DNA of 64,000 nt from Closterium sp. Naga37s-1 (taxonomy: Eukaryota > Streptophyta > Zygnematophyceae > Desmidiales > Closteriaceae): assembly GCA_947471745.1 (NCBI GenBank), contig CANJKZ010000425.1, positions 910,501 to 974,500 of the forward strand, given 5' to 3'. Shown in pieces: positions 35,709 through 48,000 of this stretch. Under the pieces are notes generated by a model. The model made no database searches. It was not told the origin of the DNA and was given only the letters and a program-made list of their open reading frames with translations. Position 1 is the first letter of the stretch, and each line of letters begins with the position of its first letter. The position numbers were made by a program, and so were the translations under genes.

Positions 35709-38700
35709 ATGGCTGCCGCCGGCCATCTGGGCCATGGAGCCTCCACCGCGTGGAAACGAGCGTTTCTTCTCGCCGTCTGCGTCACCGGCATCTGGGCGGC
35801 GTACCTTACACAAGGGGTCGTCCAGGAAAATCTGTAATTGTCCTCTCTCAACTTGAAACTCTTCAGCCGTTCGATATTGACGGACGGCGGATTCTGGTAG
35901 TTTATAGCCGTTGGACACTACAGGAAGGTTAATTCTGAAAGTTTATAGCCGCTGGATGTTGCAGAATTGCACAATGACCGCTGATCCCGTGGATTCGTGA
36001 CGCATAGCTGTCATCACCGTCGAGGTTCCCTAGAGTTCGTTGTTACATCCTTTCGCGAAATGCATTATCGCAGAAAAAATCGCATCTTTGCACAGCGAGT
36101 GTTGAATTCAGCACGAGAGCAATTGCGCAGTGCGATCCGAAATCCTTTTCAAGTTTCGAGCGTGATGCGTTCTTTCCAGGCTCACTCACTCCAATTAGGA
36201 GGTTTTCTTAGTTGATTACTGAGGCATCTCAAGAAACAGATATTCTCTCATTTCGCAGTTCGCATTTCGCAGAGTCTCCTTCCCTCTCCCTCCCTCCCTC
36301 ATCCCATTCAGCTCCACAAAGCGGGTCACGCCGGACGACAGGCGGTTCGAGCACCTGTTGTGCGCTCCCCTCATCCCTCTCCCCCTCCCAATCTTTCTCC
36401 CCCTTCTCTCCTCCTCCCTCACTCACTTCACTCAGCTCCACGAAGCGTTTCGCGCCGGACAACAGGCGGTTCGAGCACCTGTTGTGCACTCCCCTTATCC
36501 CCCTCCCTCCCCTCCCTTCCCCCCTTCCTCCTTCCCTCTCCCTCCCTCCCTCCCTCGCTCCCTCCCTCACTCCATTCAGCTCCACGAAGCGTTTCGCGCC
36601 GGACAACAAGCGTTTCGAGCACCTGGCGTTCCTCAACCTCGCGCAGAGCCTTGTCTGCTCCGTTGTCGCCTTCCTCAGTGCGTCGCATACCTCCACCTCC
36701 CATATTTTTTACCTCCGCTCTCTCCCTCCCTCCTTTCCTCTGTACCTCTCTCTCTCCCTCCCTCTCTACCTCCGCTCTCTCCCTCCCTCCCTCTCTCCCT
36801 CTCTCTACCTCCTTCTCTACCTCCCTCACTCTCTCCTCCTTCTCTACATCCCTCTTCTCAACTTAACCTTCCTCAACCTCGCTCAGAGCCTCGTCTGCTC
36901 CCTCGTCACCTTCCTCAATGCGTACCCACCTTCTTCTCTCTCTCCCCCCAAGTACTCTGCGTGTTTTCCTACCGGCTTGACAGCATGACAATGTAGTCAC
37001 CGCTAACAGACCTCACTCCCTCACTCGCCTCTCACTCGCCTCTACTGTCCCCTCACTCACCTTTTTCCCTCCAGTGCTCAACATTCTGGGAACCAACATG
37101 ACAGTACAGCCGCCGCTGCTGTCCTACTGGCTGCCCGGGGTTACCAACACCATCGGCCCGGCATGCGGCCTCATTGCGCTCAAATACATCTCCTACCCCG
37201 CCCAGGTGCGCTACCAACCTCTCTCACTGCCCTCTCTGACTGCCCTCTCTCACTGCCCTCTCTCACTGCCCTCTCTCACTGCCCTCTCTCACTGCCCTCT
37301 CTCACTGCCCTCTCTCACTGCCCTCTCTCACTGCCCTCTCTCACTGCCCTCTCTCACTACCCTCTCTCACTGCCCTCTCTCTGATTGCTCTCTCTGACCT
37401 TGTGAGATATCCTATATAACTCCTATATCCTATCCTCTCCATACACTCTGGAACCTTCAAGGTCTAGTGGAGAGTGAACCACTCCCAGCCTTGTGCACTT
37501 TGCATGAATCTCGCTCCCCCGAGTGAATCATTCACAGCATTTGTTGTTTCACTCTTTTTGCAACCCATTATTGTCCTTTCCATCAGGTCCTGGCCAAGTC
37601 ATCCAAGATGATTCCAGGTATGTGCCTGCCGCCTTGTGAGGGTTTCCTGCATTTGCATGTTTGATTATGTGCGCATATATAGCTTTATATATGCATATGT
37701 ATATGTGTAGTCAAATGTAAATATAAAATATCAAGTAGGGTTGAATGTCTCTATTAAATATTGGTCAATGCGTTTCCATCTGACTCTAACGGATCCAGTG
37801 TGTCTAGCCGATCAGGGCATACGTGTCAATGCAAGCTGCCATCTCATGTCCCACCGGCTCATTCGCATGCCTTGTCGTGTCACTCTCAGTGCTTCCGGCT
37901 GGCTTTTAAGGCGCCTCAGAAGCCGGTCAGGGCTTACGTGTCGGCGCAAGTTGCCATCTTATGTCCTATTGGCTCAATTGCATACCTTGTCGTGTCACTC
38001 TCAGTGCTTCCGGCTGGTGCACTACCCACCCATTACCTACGGAATGCGTTTTACCCCCCTCTCCCTGCCCCGCCATTCCTGCACTCTCCCATCAATTCCC
38101 GCACTCCCATGCACTCCCTTACCCGCACCCCCATGCACTCGCTCTCACACTCGCAGTAATGCTAGTGGGAGCCATCATCTATGGGGTGCGCTACACTCTT
38201 CCAGAGGCCACGTGTCTCCTTTCCTCCCTCTGCTCTTCCTGTTTGCACACACTCATGCATTCCCATGCACTCCCGCACACTCTCCCACACACTCTCCCAC
38301 ACACTCTCTCACACTTGCAGTGATGCTAGCGGGAGCCATCATCTATGGGGTGCGCTACACTCTTCCGGAGTACGTCTGCACTCTGCTTGTCGCCGGGGGA
38401 GTTTCCATGTTTGCCCTCTTTAAGGTGGGTTGTTTCCATTTCAACACTCGTGCTTCATCTTGCCGCTTTATTGCGCGGTGTCACTAAAAGGTCTGATATC
38501 CTTTTACACACACACTCACCACACACTCACCACACACTCACCACACACTCACCACACACACACCACACACTCACCACACACCACACACACCACACACCCT
38601 CTCCATCCTTCTTTTCCTCCTCCACTCCTCCCCTACACTCCTCCGCCCCTCCCTCCCCCTCTCCCTCCCAAAACACCCACACACTTCCGTTCCCTTCCCA

Positions 38701-39445
38701 CTCCCTTCCCTCCCTTTTCTCCCTTCCCACTCCCCTCCCCCCCCCTCTCCCTCCACTCCCAAAACGCCCACACACATCTTCTCCCTCCCCACTCTCCCTT
38801 TTGCTCATCCTGCCCCACCTCCCTCCCTCTCTTTTTCTCCCACAGAGCTCCAGCAAGGCGATGAGCAAGCTCGCCAGCCCCAACGCGCCCCTGGGCTACA
38901 CCCTCGGCTTCCCACCTTCACTTCGTCCCCCTTCCCCGGCCCACCCCCCTCCCTCCCCACTCTCCCCACAGAGCTCCAGCAAGGCGATGAGCAAGCTCGC
39001 CAGCCCCAACGCGCCCCTGGGCTATACCCTCTGCTTCCTCAACCTGGGTCTGGATGGGTTCACGAACGCGACTCAAGACTCCATCACCGCCAAGTGAGTC
39101 GTGCCTGATTAATTATTGAAATGATGCCTTTTATAAGTTTAAAGACGTCAAGAATCAGCTGGGCCCGCATGGATTCGCCAACGCCACTCAGGACTCCATC
39201 GCCGCCCAAGTGAGTTGATTCTCGAGGCAAAAGCACTGCTGAGTGAGTGAGCTGGGCTTGGTGCTTACTCTAATTTCACTTGGGACGTCACAAATCCACC
39301 CGGGGTTAAACGGGTTCACCAACGCCACTCAGCAGTACTTGCCAAGTGAGTCGGGCTTGATCGTCAACTCTCTTTCTAAGGTTCAACTTGGGGCTGCATG
39401 GGTTCATCAACCCGTCTCACGGCTTCATCACCTTTCAGGGAGTTG

Positions 39446-39478
<33 letters not shown>

Positions 39479-40136
39479 CTCCTCCTGTGATAATTTTAAT
39501 ATTATTACACTTATGCTTGTTTTTTTCCCAAAGCACCCATGCATGAGGCCTGGATGCCAACGAGGTTTGAGAGGCTGAACACATCACTTTTGCTCAATCG
39601 AAACGTTTTTTCACCCAACCTTATGCCGTTCCAGGTACCCCTTCACAGCCACTTACCATCTGATGCTGGGCATGAACATATGGGGCACACTCTACATGGC
39701 GATCTACATGTTCGCCTGGCCGGGCGGCGGCGGCATGGCAGCCATTGACTTCTGCCGCACGCACCCGGAAGCTGCCGTGGACGTGTTCCTCTTCTGCCTC
39801 TGCGGCGCCGTCGGGCAGAATTTCATTTTCCTGACCATCAACAAGTTTGGAGCGCTGGTCAACACGACCATCACCACGACCCGGAAATTCATGAGTATTC
39901 TGATCTCGGCCGTGTGGAACGGAAATCCGCTCACAGGGCAGCAGTGGGCGGGTGTGGGGATGGTGTTTGCTGGGTTAAGCTATCAGATTTTCCTGAAGTG
40001 GCGGAAGTCTAGGGGTAAGAAGAAGCGGGCGGGATCGGACTTGGGAGCGGCGGTGGCACGAAAGGAGGCAGTGGGGGAAGGGAAAGGGGAGAAGGAGGCG
40101 TTGATGGGAAACGGGGAGAGGAAGAAGAGTAGGTGA
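35709..40136 (+). CDS. UTR1: UDP-galactose/UDP-glucose transporter, UTr1 (SLC35B1) type
   Basis: Seven exons join in frame to a 370-residue protein: 35709-35833, 36580-36677, 37075-37205, 37587-37617, 38321-38424, 38972-39093 and 39635-40136. All introns have GT and AG ends. Family landmarks in order are CVTGIWAAYLTQGVVQENL, then STKRFAPDNKRFEHLAFLN, GVTNTIGPACGLIALKYI, SYPAQVLAKSSKMIP, YGVRYTLPEYVCTLLVAG, NAPLGYTLCFLNLGLDGF-TNATQDSITAK, CGAVGQNFIFL, NTTITTTRKF and AGLSYQIFLKWRK. This is a multi-pass antiporter of the nucleotide-sugar transporter superfamily. Known relatives import UDP-glucose/galactose into the ER for glycoprotein quality control. The last four residues KKSR fit the KKxx ER-retrieval motif. 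The ATG was chosen because the segment after it matches the conserved first membrane helix. Introns hold partial copies of exons 2, 5 and 6. The reading frame is intact; it converges on MED30, 264 bp away. Confidence 0.93.
36312..36481 (+). repeat. Two upstream partial copies of UTr1 exon 2 (5' part)
   Basis: Copies at 36,312-36,357 and 36,436-36,481 each follow a CAG acceptor and repeat the first 46 bases of exon 2 (starts 36,580), ending at the CACCTG block. Surrounding DNA is TCCC-rich. Spacing between starts is 124 and 144 bp. Both lie in intron 1 and could act as decoy acceptors. Confidence 0.88.
36867..36919 (+). repeat. Downstream partial copy of UTr1 exon 2 (3' part)
   Basis: It repeats CCTTCCTCAACCTCGC through to TTCCTCA of exon 2. 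The donor GTGCG has become ATGCG, so this copy cannot splice in the usual way. It lies in intron 2. Confidence 0.85.
37228..37390 (+). repeat. 13-bp minisatellite in UTr1 intron 3
   Basis: About 12 copies of CACTGCCCTCTCT in tandem, with a few G and A substitutions. It begins shortly after the exon 3 donor and is very homogeneous. Confidence 0.9.
37806..38017. repeat. 97-bp direct repeat split by a palindrome (UTr1 intron 4)
   Basis: Two diverged 97-bp repeats (37,806-37,902 and 37,921-38,017) begin AGCCG(A/G)TCAGGGC and end CTTCCGGCTGG. Between them lies CTTTTAAGGCGCCTCAGAAG (37,903-37,922), an 18-20 bp palindrome with two mismatches, touching both repeats. The arrangement matches the four palindrome junctions in BMS1. 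Confidence 0.85.
38157..38206 (+). repeat. Upstream partial copy of UTr1 exon 5 (5' part)
   Basis: After CGCAG it repeats the exon 5 start (ATGCTAG-GGGAGCCATCATCTATGG to CTTCC-GAG). The full exon starts at 38,321, 164 bp downstream. The acceptor AG is retained. Confidence 0.88.
38503..38600 (+). repeat. CACACACTCAC simple repeat in UTr1 intron 5
   Basis: A tandem ACACACTCACC motif of about 11 bp with irregular units, followed by a long pyrimidine-rich tract. Confidence 0.85.
38846..38911 (+). repeat. Upstream partial copy of UTr1 exon 6 (5' part)
   Basis: After CACAG it repeats AGCTCCAGCAAGGCG to GGGCTACACCCTCGGCTTC, nearly identical to the true exon 6 start at 38,972. It then diverges into TCCC-rich DNA. 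The period is 126 bp. Confidence 0.92.
39159..39437 (+). repeat. Three decaying downstream copies of UTr1 exon 6 (3' part)
   Basis: Segments at 39,159-39,210, 39,301-39,345 and 39,388-39,437 repeat the end of exon 6 (GGTTCACCAACGCCACTCA and following). Each is more diverged than the last. The first two keep an AAGTGAG donor. A 30-base T tract follows at 39,449-39,478. Confidence 0.8.
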
Positions 40137-40400
40137 TGGATGTGAGGGACTCAGGCTCTGGATTTGAGCGAGTGAAAGAGAGGCATACCATACCAGGTTC
40201 ATTATCTGCAATAACAAACATGAAGTGAAGATTACTGCTGCTTTAATGTAACAAGTAGGCATTCATCCACTGATTGTCTCACACTTAGGGTATCCAAGCA
40301 CACCAGATGTACACCAATGCAAGTGGCTTCAGAAAGCATGTGGGTGAGGTGATTCATAGAAGGCTAATCCTGGGACATGTCACTGGATTGAATTCGACAG

Positions 40401-41664
40401 TCAGGATTGCGAGAGCAGCAGCAGCTGGGGCGCTTGAAATAGAGTGACGTCATCCAAAATCCCCCTCAGGGCCTCCATGGCTGCTCTCAGCCGCACGTTG
40501 CACCTCCGAACTTGCTGAGTGACACGGGCGGCGGGAGGCGCAAAGAGAAAAAGAAAAGAGGGGAGGGTGAGTGTCACTCTCCGGTATCTTCCTCTGAGCT
40601 TCCATGGCTGCTCTCAGTTGGACGTTGCACCTCCTAATTTGCTGTTACGGAAAGGGAGAGTGAGTTGGGATGTCACGTGATGTGGGATATGCAAAGAGGG
40701 GTGAGTGAGCGAGGTTGTCTGGTAACCCTTCATCCATCACCCATCATCCATCATCGATCAACCATCATCCATCATCCATCCTACATTGCTGCACTCAGCT
40801 GCCCCTTCAGATGCCTTCACAGACTATGATGAATGTATTTCACTCATCGATCATATCTTAGGTCAACACGTCAGGGTTTTCGGTAATTCTTCGCACCTTT
40901 CTCAGGGTCGCTGCTCGTGCGGTCAACTTCTCTACTGACAGCGACTCAGCTGCAGACACTGAAGCAGATGCATCAGGTGCCGTTTCAGGTGTCGCTTCAG
41001 GTGCCGCGCGTTCAGATGATGCGTGGACAGGTGGTGCACTATCAGGTGCAGCAGACTCTGGGTCAAACCCAAGGCCCACCCTCTGGGACTCTGCCCCTTG
41101 GATTCCGTCCCTGCCGCTCCCGGGCTGGCCGGCCTTTTTTGTCTCTTTCTCCATCTCGTCCTGCAGCCGAAGAAGCAGGGACCGGAGCTCTGACGATATG
41201 TTCTTATAACGAAGGTGAGCCAATTCTATGGCGGCTGCTGCCGCATCCGGCGGCAATCCCGAGGTCCGCCGCTGCTGCTCTTGCTGATGCTGTTGTTGCT
41301 CAGAGCTTGCACTGCCAGTGCCTGCTGTTTCGGAAGAAGCTTCCCAGAAGGCGCCGTTGCACATGACGAGGTTCAGCGTGGACAGCACGCCTTCCGCGGC
41401 TTCGACCAATCGCTGCGTCCCTTCCTCCCCGCGCCGCGTCAGCGACACGACCGGGTCTTCTTCGCCGCTACGGCTCGAGCTCTCGCGCTCCGGACATCCT
41501 TTATCTGGCGCGTCGTCCGCATCCTGTGGCTCTCGTTGCTTGCGCGCCGTCACTGTTTGCGGAGACGGCAAATCGTCCGCGTTTGGCACCGCGGGATCTG
41601 GTGGACACGTTGCCGTAGCATTGCGGGTCGAATCGGGCGCGTCGATGTCCATAGCGTCTGCCAT
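40401..41664 (-). CDS. MED30: Mediator subunit 30-like protein
   Basis: Two exons on the minus strand: 40,897-41,664 (256 codons from the first ATG) and 40,401-40,514 (37 codons and TGA). The donor is AAG|GTGCGA and the acceptor CACTCAG, giving a 293-residue protein. An acidic, Ser/Pro-rich N-terminus precedes EEGTQRLVEAAEGVLSTLNL and VMCNGAFW, which align with the plant MED30 start (GQKHLEETI... LCNPxLW pattern). Later come LRYKNISSELRSLLLRL and VEKLTARAATLRK, then a helix from exon 2 (QVRRCNVRLRAAMEALRGIL). MED30 is a head/middle component of the Mediator complex that links activators with RNA polymerase II. Long low-complexity linkers (Gln-rich, Ala/Pro/Glu-rich) make it larger than usual plant MED30. 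The call rests on three short motifs, so it is probable rather than certain. Confidence 0.65.
40591..40641 (-). repeat. Upstream partial copy of MED30 exon 2 (5' part)
   Basis: The minus strand reads ACAG, then CAAATTAGGAGGTGCAACGT and on to AGCAGCCATGGA, matching the first about 50 bases of exon 2 (right end 40,514). It lies 127 bp upstream in the intron. The acceptor is kept. Confidence 0.85.
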
Positions 41665-42554
41665 GATTCAGTAAGGAAGTTACGAAAGGGGGTACCCGGT
41701 AAGAGTCCACTCGATGTAACTGTCGGTGAGCCCTCTTGGTAATAACTGTCTCGCCAGCATAGACTAGACTGAATATTAGGACGTGACTTTCCTTTTGCTC
41801 GTCACCCTACCCAGACGCTCTAAAATCTGTACGAACCGCTACGAAACGCACATCACGCAAGGTCGAAGCTGGATGGTCTTGTCCATTGGACAAATATTTT
41901 CTACCCACGCTTCCGAAACATGTAACGGTTTTGTTTTTCGCCAGTCCCAAAGTAGCGCGGAAACACTTGCGCGAACATTGTCACCCGCTTATGCTCGTTC
42001 ATGCAACCCTCGTCATGTTGGTCGCCCTCAGAGACGCAATTTGTGTAAACGTTTCGCCAACTCTCCATCCCTCGCGACCTTCCAATTCACTTGTGCTGGA
42101 AGCATGCACGCACTTCGCCTTCACGAAGGCAAACCATGTTCAGCACCAGCATTAGCGGCAGATGTATTTCTTTTTTATTCAGCATAACGACATTACAAGC
42201 TCGAACGACAAAGGAGAACGAACCTGGGCTAGCGGTTCTGGCGGTACACCTTCGGTGCTTGCTCGGACTAGCTACTACTAGGAGCCACCCTGACTTTATT
42301 GTACAACACAATTCAGAGCGTCCTAAGGCAAAATAGAGAAGGGAGAAAAATTGAAAGCTAGCTAAAACAACAGGCGTTTGTTTTTGAGAGCGATTGTGTG
42401 GAACGAGAGTTCGGATGAAGTTCCGATGTTGGAGTGGTCAACACCCGATGTTGGAGTGGTCAACACCCGATGTGGCAAAGCTGGAGGACCGCCCATGGAG
42501 ATTGCTTCCCCGTGCAGTCACAGCTCGGATAGAGTAAAAAACCCGAATTTATCA
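41665..42554. other. Intergenic between MED30 and citrate synthase
   Basis: No recognisable gene. The 5' side is the MED30 promoter side and the right end is the citrate synthase 3' flank. A 22-bp direct duplication (start CGATGTTGGAGTGGTC) occupies 42,424-42,473. Confidence 0.5.
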
Positions 42555-44048
42555 TTACAGCCTTGAGGCAGTCTCTACCATTTCCACCACCTCCAGCAAC
42601 GCGCGCGATTTTGTCTCCGCCATTTCGCGAGCCTTGGCCGCTTCGCCGTGCTCCTCCAGCCACTTGATCGTCACGCTCTTGGGGCGCTCGATCGGCAATC
42701 CCAAGGCGCGGTCCCAGATCAGCTGCGACAGCACGCCCATCGCGCGGGAAACACCGAAGAGCACCGTATAAAAGTTCGACTCGTTAAGCCCATAATGCGC
42801 GAGTAAAATTCCACTGTGCGCATCAACGTTAGGCCACGGGTTCCTGACTTTCCCCGTCTGCGTCAACACGCCCGGAACGACGTCGAACAGGTCAGAAACC
42901 AGGTGGAACATGGGATCGTCGGGGAGATGCTTCTGTGCGAACTCCCTCTGCGAAATGTATCGCGGATCGGTAACCCGTAACACCGCGTGTCCGAAACCTG
43001 GCACCACTTTCCCCGCCTTGAGCGTCTTCCAAACGAACCCCTCCAGCTGCTCCTTCGTCGGGGCTTCGCCGAGCTCTTCGCGAACTTCGTGAAGCCAATT
43101 TAGCACCTCCTGATTGGCCAGCCCGTGCAGGGGGCCCGCCAGGCCATTCAGCCCCGCAGCATATGCCAAGTATGGATCCGAAAGAGCCGTCCCGACGAGA
43201 TGGGTGGTGTGCGCGCTGACATTCCCGCCCTCATGATCCGCGTGAATTGTCAAATAGAGTCGCATGAGCTCGTAAAAGCTGGGGTCGTCGAATCCAAGCA
43301 TGTGCGCAAAATTCGCGGCGTAGTCGAGGGTAGGGTCAGCCGGTATCATACGCCCATCCTTGAACACCCGGCGGTAGATAAACGCCGCGATCACCGGTAT
43401 CCCCGCTATGAGGTTCATCGCGTCCTCGTACACGGGCTCCCAGTAACGAGTCTTGTGCACGGAGCCGGAAGAATAAGCCTTGGCGAACTCGCTGGTGGAC
43501 TGAAGGGCTGTTACACCAATAGAGAGCTGCGACATGGGGTGGAGATGCTTCGGGAGGGAACGAAGCACCGTGAACACGTGATCCGGCACATTCGCCGCGC
43601 GCAGCCTCAGCTCCTCCGTGATGGACGCCGCCTGAAGAGGCGTCGGAACCTCCCCCGTGATGAGGAGCCATAAGAGCGCCTCGGGAAGCGGCTCGCCGCC
43701 GGGTATCGCGGAGGGGAGGAGGCGCTGGCAGTCGGGGATGGACAAGCCGCGGTACTTAATTCCAAGATCTGCGTCGAGGATGGAAGGTTCCCAGATCAGG
43801 CCTTTAATTCCGCGCATTCCGCCAAGCGCCATGTCGATGGTCGTTTCGCCGAGCGACACGGAGCCATAATTGGTCTTTAGGTTCCGTACGCGGTCGCGTT
43901 GGTCCGGTATGAGGTCTTCTAAGCGGCACCGAAGCTCGGAGAGCGGGCGCACAGAGTGGTCGAATCGCTTGGAGAAGGGCGAACTCGATCGCTGGTTCTT
44001 GTTGTCGTGGGATGAAGCAAACAAACTGTACACGCGGGCTACGGCCAT
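42555..44048 (-). CDS. CSY: Citrate synthase, mitochondrial-type sequence with C-terminal SRL
   Basis: A single uninterrupted 497-codon ORF. It condenses acetyl-CoA and oxaloacetate to citrate. Family blocks include [83 protein letters not shown] and [10 protein letters not shown]. The catalytic residues by comparison with pig citrate synthase are His308 (LHGLAN), His354 (GFGHA) and Asp409 (VDAHSG), all present. The N-terminus of about 45 residues is basic, Ser-rich and poor in acidic residues, so a mitochondrial presequence is possible. The last three residues SRL form a canonical type 1 peroxisomal signal. The true location (mitochondrion, peroxisome or both) cannot be settled here. It has no introns and no partial copies, in contrast to its neighbours, so retroposition is possible. 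The stop is TAA. Confidence 0.96.
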   Translation of the reverse strand: MAVARVYSLFASSHDNKNQRSSSPFSKRFDHSVRPLSELRCRLEDLIPDQRDRVRNLKTNYGSVSLGETTIDMALGGMRGIKGLIWEPSILDADLGIKYRGLSIPDCQRLLPSAIPGGEPLPEALLWLLITGEVPTPLQAASITEELRLRAANVPDHVFTVLRSLPKHLHPMSQLSIGVTALQSTSEFAKAYSSGSVHKTRYWEPVYEDAMNLIAGIPVIAAFIYRRVFKDGRMIPADPTLDYAANFAHMLGFDDPSFYELMRLYLTIHADHEGGNVSAHTTHLVGTALSDPYLAYAAGLNGLAGPLHGLANQEVLNWLHEVREELGEAPTKEQLEGFVWKTLKAGKVVPGFGHAVLRVTDPRYISQREFAQKHLPDDPMFHLVSDLFDVVPGVLTQTGKVRNPWPNVDAHSGILLAHYGLNESNFYTVLFGVSRAMGVLSQLIWDRALGLPIERPKSVTIKWLEEHGEAAKAREMAETKSRALLEVVEMVETASRL

Positions 44049-45030
44049 AGACTGGCCGCCGACGTAGTCAAATTAAGTCTTGGTATGTAACAAAAAGAAG
44101 CTCACTCAACTATGTGGCTAGCGCGGGTGAAAGAGATCGAGAAGCAGCAAGGAAAATGCGCTGGTTGAGAAAAGCGCTGACTATGTAGAGCTGATTGTGT
44201 TTTTTTGGAGGGAGCGGGTAGTAGTGAGATTCCCGGAACGCGTTCCAGTGCCTTTTATCCATTTGACAAGCTGAGCCCCATGGTTGCAGTGCAAGGCGCT
44301 GCGTGTTTGTGGTGGCGAGGGAAATTCGACAATGTGGGTAGTTCGTTCACTCGCAGACGGTGCAGCCTCCCCGCTTCCTGCCTCGGCGAAGCTGCACCTG
44401 CTTCGCTGCGTTGCCTCCGCGAAAATGCGCTGTCGTCGAAACGCGTCCCACCTGTCCGCATTTGTGTTCCATCTTTCTTTAGCTGACGCGAGCGGCAATC
44501 ACGGGCGGGAATGCGCCCAACCTTGCTTCGTAAGCTCGCCGCAACTGAGGAGGGACTGCCAATAAGAAGCAGCCAGCTGAGCGTCACGTGGATGAAATAA
44601 CGATAACCATCTATGCTCAGCAGGGTAACCTGGGTACGTGGCGAGATTAGCTGCGCTAAACGAAGGTGAGCGAATAGCGCTCGCTGGATGTGACACATGC
44701 GCGGGAGTGCGGCGAATCGCGGCCGTTCAGGAAAATTCCGAGCCAGCAGAGCCAAGCACTCAGACGCCAAACCAGCGGAGTGAGCCAGCGCAACAGAGGG
44801 GCGGAACCAACCGCCCCATTGCGACTGCTGGAGAAAATCGCTCATACTCGTTATTGGAGACGAACGCTTTAATGCACGTAGTCTCAAAGGTTGACTGCTG
44901 CCCAATCAGAAATTGCCTTTTTCACACTACATCAGCATTATCGAAAAACCAGCAGTTGATCCATGCATCACCAGAGGTCATTAACAGCATGCTCTCACTA
45001 ATAAGGTCAAATTTGGCCTAGAAATCACCA
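44049..45030. other. Intergenic between citrate synthase start and BMS1 3' end
   Basis: This holds the citrate synthase promoter side and the BMS1 3' flank. ORFs here show no codon-like conservation or domain that I recognise. No RNA gene is seen. Confidence 0.45.
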
Positions 45031-48000
45031 CTACTCAGCCTGTAGCCCACGGCCCTTCTTTCCAGGCTGGCCCCCATCATCATCCCCACCCCTACCCCCC
45101 CCCGAACTTCCTCTTCGCCTCCTTCCGGTACTTCTCCCTCTTCTCCTCGCGCCGCCTGTACTTCTGCTCCTCCTCGTCCGCTGCCTTGCGCTTCTCGTAC
45201 TCTGCTCGCTTCTTGCGCGTCGTCTCCCTCCGCTTCTTCACCTGCATGGGGTATAATAAAATTGCACATACAGAATATGAACAACAATAATAAAAGAAGA
45301 CCACCATACACCCCCTGCCACCACGATACCATCACCATTCAGATAAAACATGATAATACATTACGTACCGTGTTACTGTATTACTGTACCTTTTGGTTCT
45401 TGATGGTGTTGAGCTGCTGCACCATAGTGTGCAGCCGCCTCTCCTGAGGCTCCAGCACCACCGCAGGCCGCTGCTGCTCCAGGCTCGGTGTTGTGCGCCG
45501 AGCCTCGTCCTTAGGCTTGGAGGAGAAGGGCAGGGCGGCCTGCAGCTTCGCCGGGACTTTGAGCGGGTTGAATGAGCGAGGACGCCTCTCGATGGGCTGT
45601 GAGGGGTTGAGAGAGATGGATGATGAGTACAAAGGGGTTTAGAGGGTTGAAGGAACGCGGGTGCCACTCGATGGGCCGGGAGGGGTTGAGAGAGATGAGA
45701 GGGGGCTGGGGGACAGGAAGAGGGGATTGCGGGTGTTAAGGCGGGTGGGGGGGCAGAATCTGAGCAGAATGTTTGTGGGTTACTCTTCATTCCATTCCAA
45801 AACTTGAATAGAAAACTGTCCCGAATTAGCAGCATTTTCTCCTTCAAAAAAAAAAAAGATTCTAGGTATTTTATGCAAAAGGAACTACACTACCTTGAAC
45901 CACGATAACATTTGTGAACAGCAGCACAGTACCTTGTAAAGGGAGTCCTTGTTAACAGGGATGGGCAGCTGCTACTCCCGCCTGAGTTCAGCCACAGTCT
46001 TCATGCCTTGCCACGTGGCGCTCGCTGATTGGAGCAGCGTGCAGACAGGGTTGTAGAGCTTGGGCACGGTGACCTTGACCCAGGCGCGCAGAAAGACAAT
46101 GTCGCTCATCAGAATCTTGTCCTCAAAGGCGCACCTCACACTGCCCTCCGGCCCCTGCCCGTGCTTCAGAGCCTGTATTAAGAAAGCAGGTGAGGGGCGC
46201 GGGTAGGGGGAGGAGAGAAGGAGGGGGGAGAAGGGCGGGGAGACAGGGGTCCCGCGAGAGGGGAGTGGGGAGATGGGAGGTAGAAGAATGAGGTAAGGGA
46301 GGGGCAGGGTCACATTGACCCTCACCCCCACCACGGTGACCTTGACCCAGGCGCGCAGGAAGACAATGTCGCTCATCAGAATCTTGTCCTCAAAGGCGCA
46401 TCGCACACTGCCCTCCGGCCCCTGCTCATGCTTCAGAGCCTGGTGTGGGGGAGATCATGAAGGAAAAGCAGGAAGATGAACAGAGGGATATGGGCGGAGG
46501 GGAGAGGAGAGGAGAAATGGTGAGAGAGGGGCAGGAGAGGTGGAATAATGAGGCAAGCGAGATCCACGGTCACATTGACCCCCCTCCACGGCCACGGCTA
46601 CCTTGACCCAGGCGCGCAGGAAGACAATGTCTCTCATCAGCATTTTGTCTTCAAAGGCGCACCGCACACTGCCCTCCGGCCCCTGCCCATGCTTCAGAGC
46701 CTAGTGTGTTTCAGGCAGGGGGGAGAGTGGAAGGGGAAGAGAGGAGAAGGGAAGAGAGGAGGGGGGACAGGTGAGAAGGGAGAGGAGAGAGGAGTCCGAC
46801 TGGGGAGAGGGGAGGGGGAAGAGAGGAGGAGGGAGAAAGAAGTTAGAAGGGCGAGGTAAGAGAGGGGCATGGTCACACTGACCCCTCACCGCCACCTCAA
46901 GCTGGGAGGAGAACATGTGGTGGTGATGAAGGCGGTGTGACGGAAGATCTTCACGGGCGTGCCCACCAGCTTCCCTCCTTCGCTCTCACCACCCAGAAGA
47001 ACCCATTCCAACCGGCGCGTACCTTCTTGATCTGCCCTCGAATGCCGGACACGGTCCGCACGGCCGCCCCTTCGAACCGTGCGACTTCAAGCTGGGAGGA
47101 GAACATGTCTTTGATGAATGCGGTGTGACGGCGAGTTGAACCCTACCCACACCAGCACGTACCTTCTTGATCTACCCTCGAATGCCGGACACGGTCCGCA
47201 CGGCCGCGCCTTCAAACCGCGCGACTTCAAGCTGGGAGGAGAACATGTCCTTGATGAATGCGGTGTGACGGAAGATCTTCACGGGCGTGCCCACCGGCTC
47301 TTCCCTCCGTCTCACTACCCACAAAGACCCATTTCAACCGGCGCGTACCTTCTTGATCTGCCCACGGATGCCTGATACAGTGCGTACAGCCGCCCCTTCA
47401 AACCGTGCCACCTCAAGCTGGGAGGAGAACATATCCTTGATGAACGCGGTGTGACGGAAGATCTTCACGGGCGTGCCCACCAGCTTGAGCTTTTTCACCA
47501 CTTGAGCTGACTGTTGCTGCTCCAACACCACGCCTGTAGCGCTGATGCGGAAGGACGCCTGGGAGATACGGGGTAGAATGTGGTAGAATGCGGTGGAATG
47601 TGGTGGAATGGGTGATAAATGAGATCTTCACGGGCGTGCCCACCAGCTTGAGCTTCTTCACCACCTGGGCTGACTGCTGCTGCCCCAACACCACGCCCGT
47701 GGTACTGATGCGGAAGGACGCCTGGGAGACCACGGGGTAGAATGTAGTGGAATGCGGTCGATCGCAATAGAATGTGCATTCAAAGGCAGCGGTGGCGCCC
47801 ACACGACAACCAGGCAGTGCATGTGCCCTCGGGGGGGAGACCGCATGTACATAATGCATAAGCCGCTCTCTGAAAGAGCATATATTTGCTTGCTGTTGCG
47901 TGAAGCAGCAGCAGAGGAGAGAGACAACAACCCAGTGTTCGGTGGCAGCTGCGGCGCCCACATGACAGTCAGGCAGTGCATGTGCTCCGGGAGGAATATC

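Noticed and set aside
43336..43671. Overlapping ORFs on either strand within citrate synthase
   Set aside because: They are shadows of a strongly conserved coding frame.
45972..45974. TAG recoded as glutamine
   Set aside because: Only one such codon is seen, TAA and TGA stops occur normally in neighbouring genes, and no other gene here has in-frame TAG. An error or mutation is simpler.
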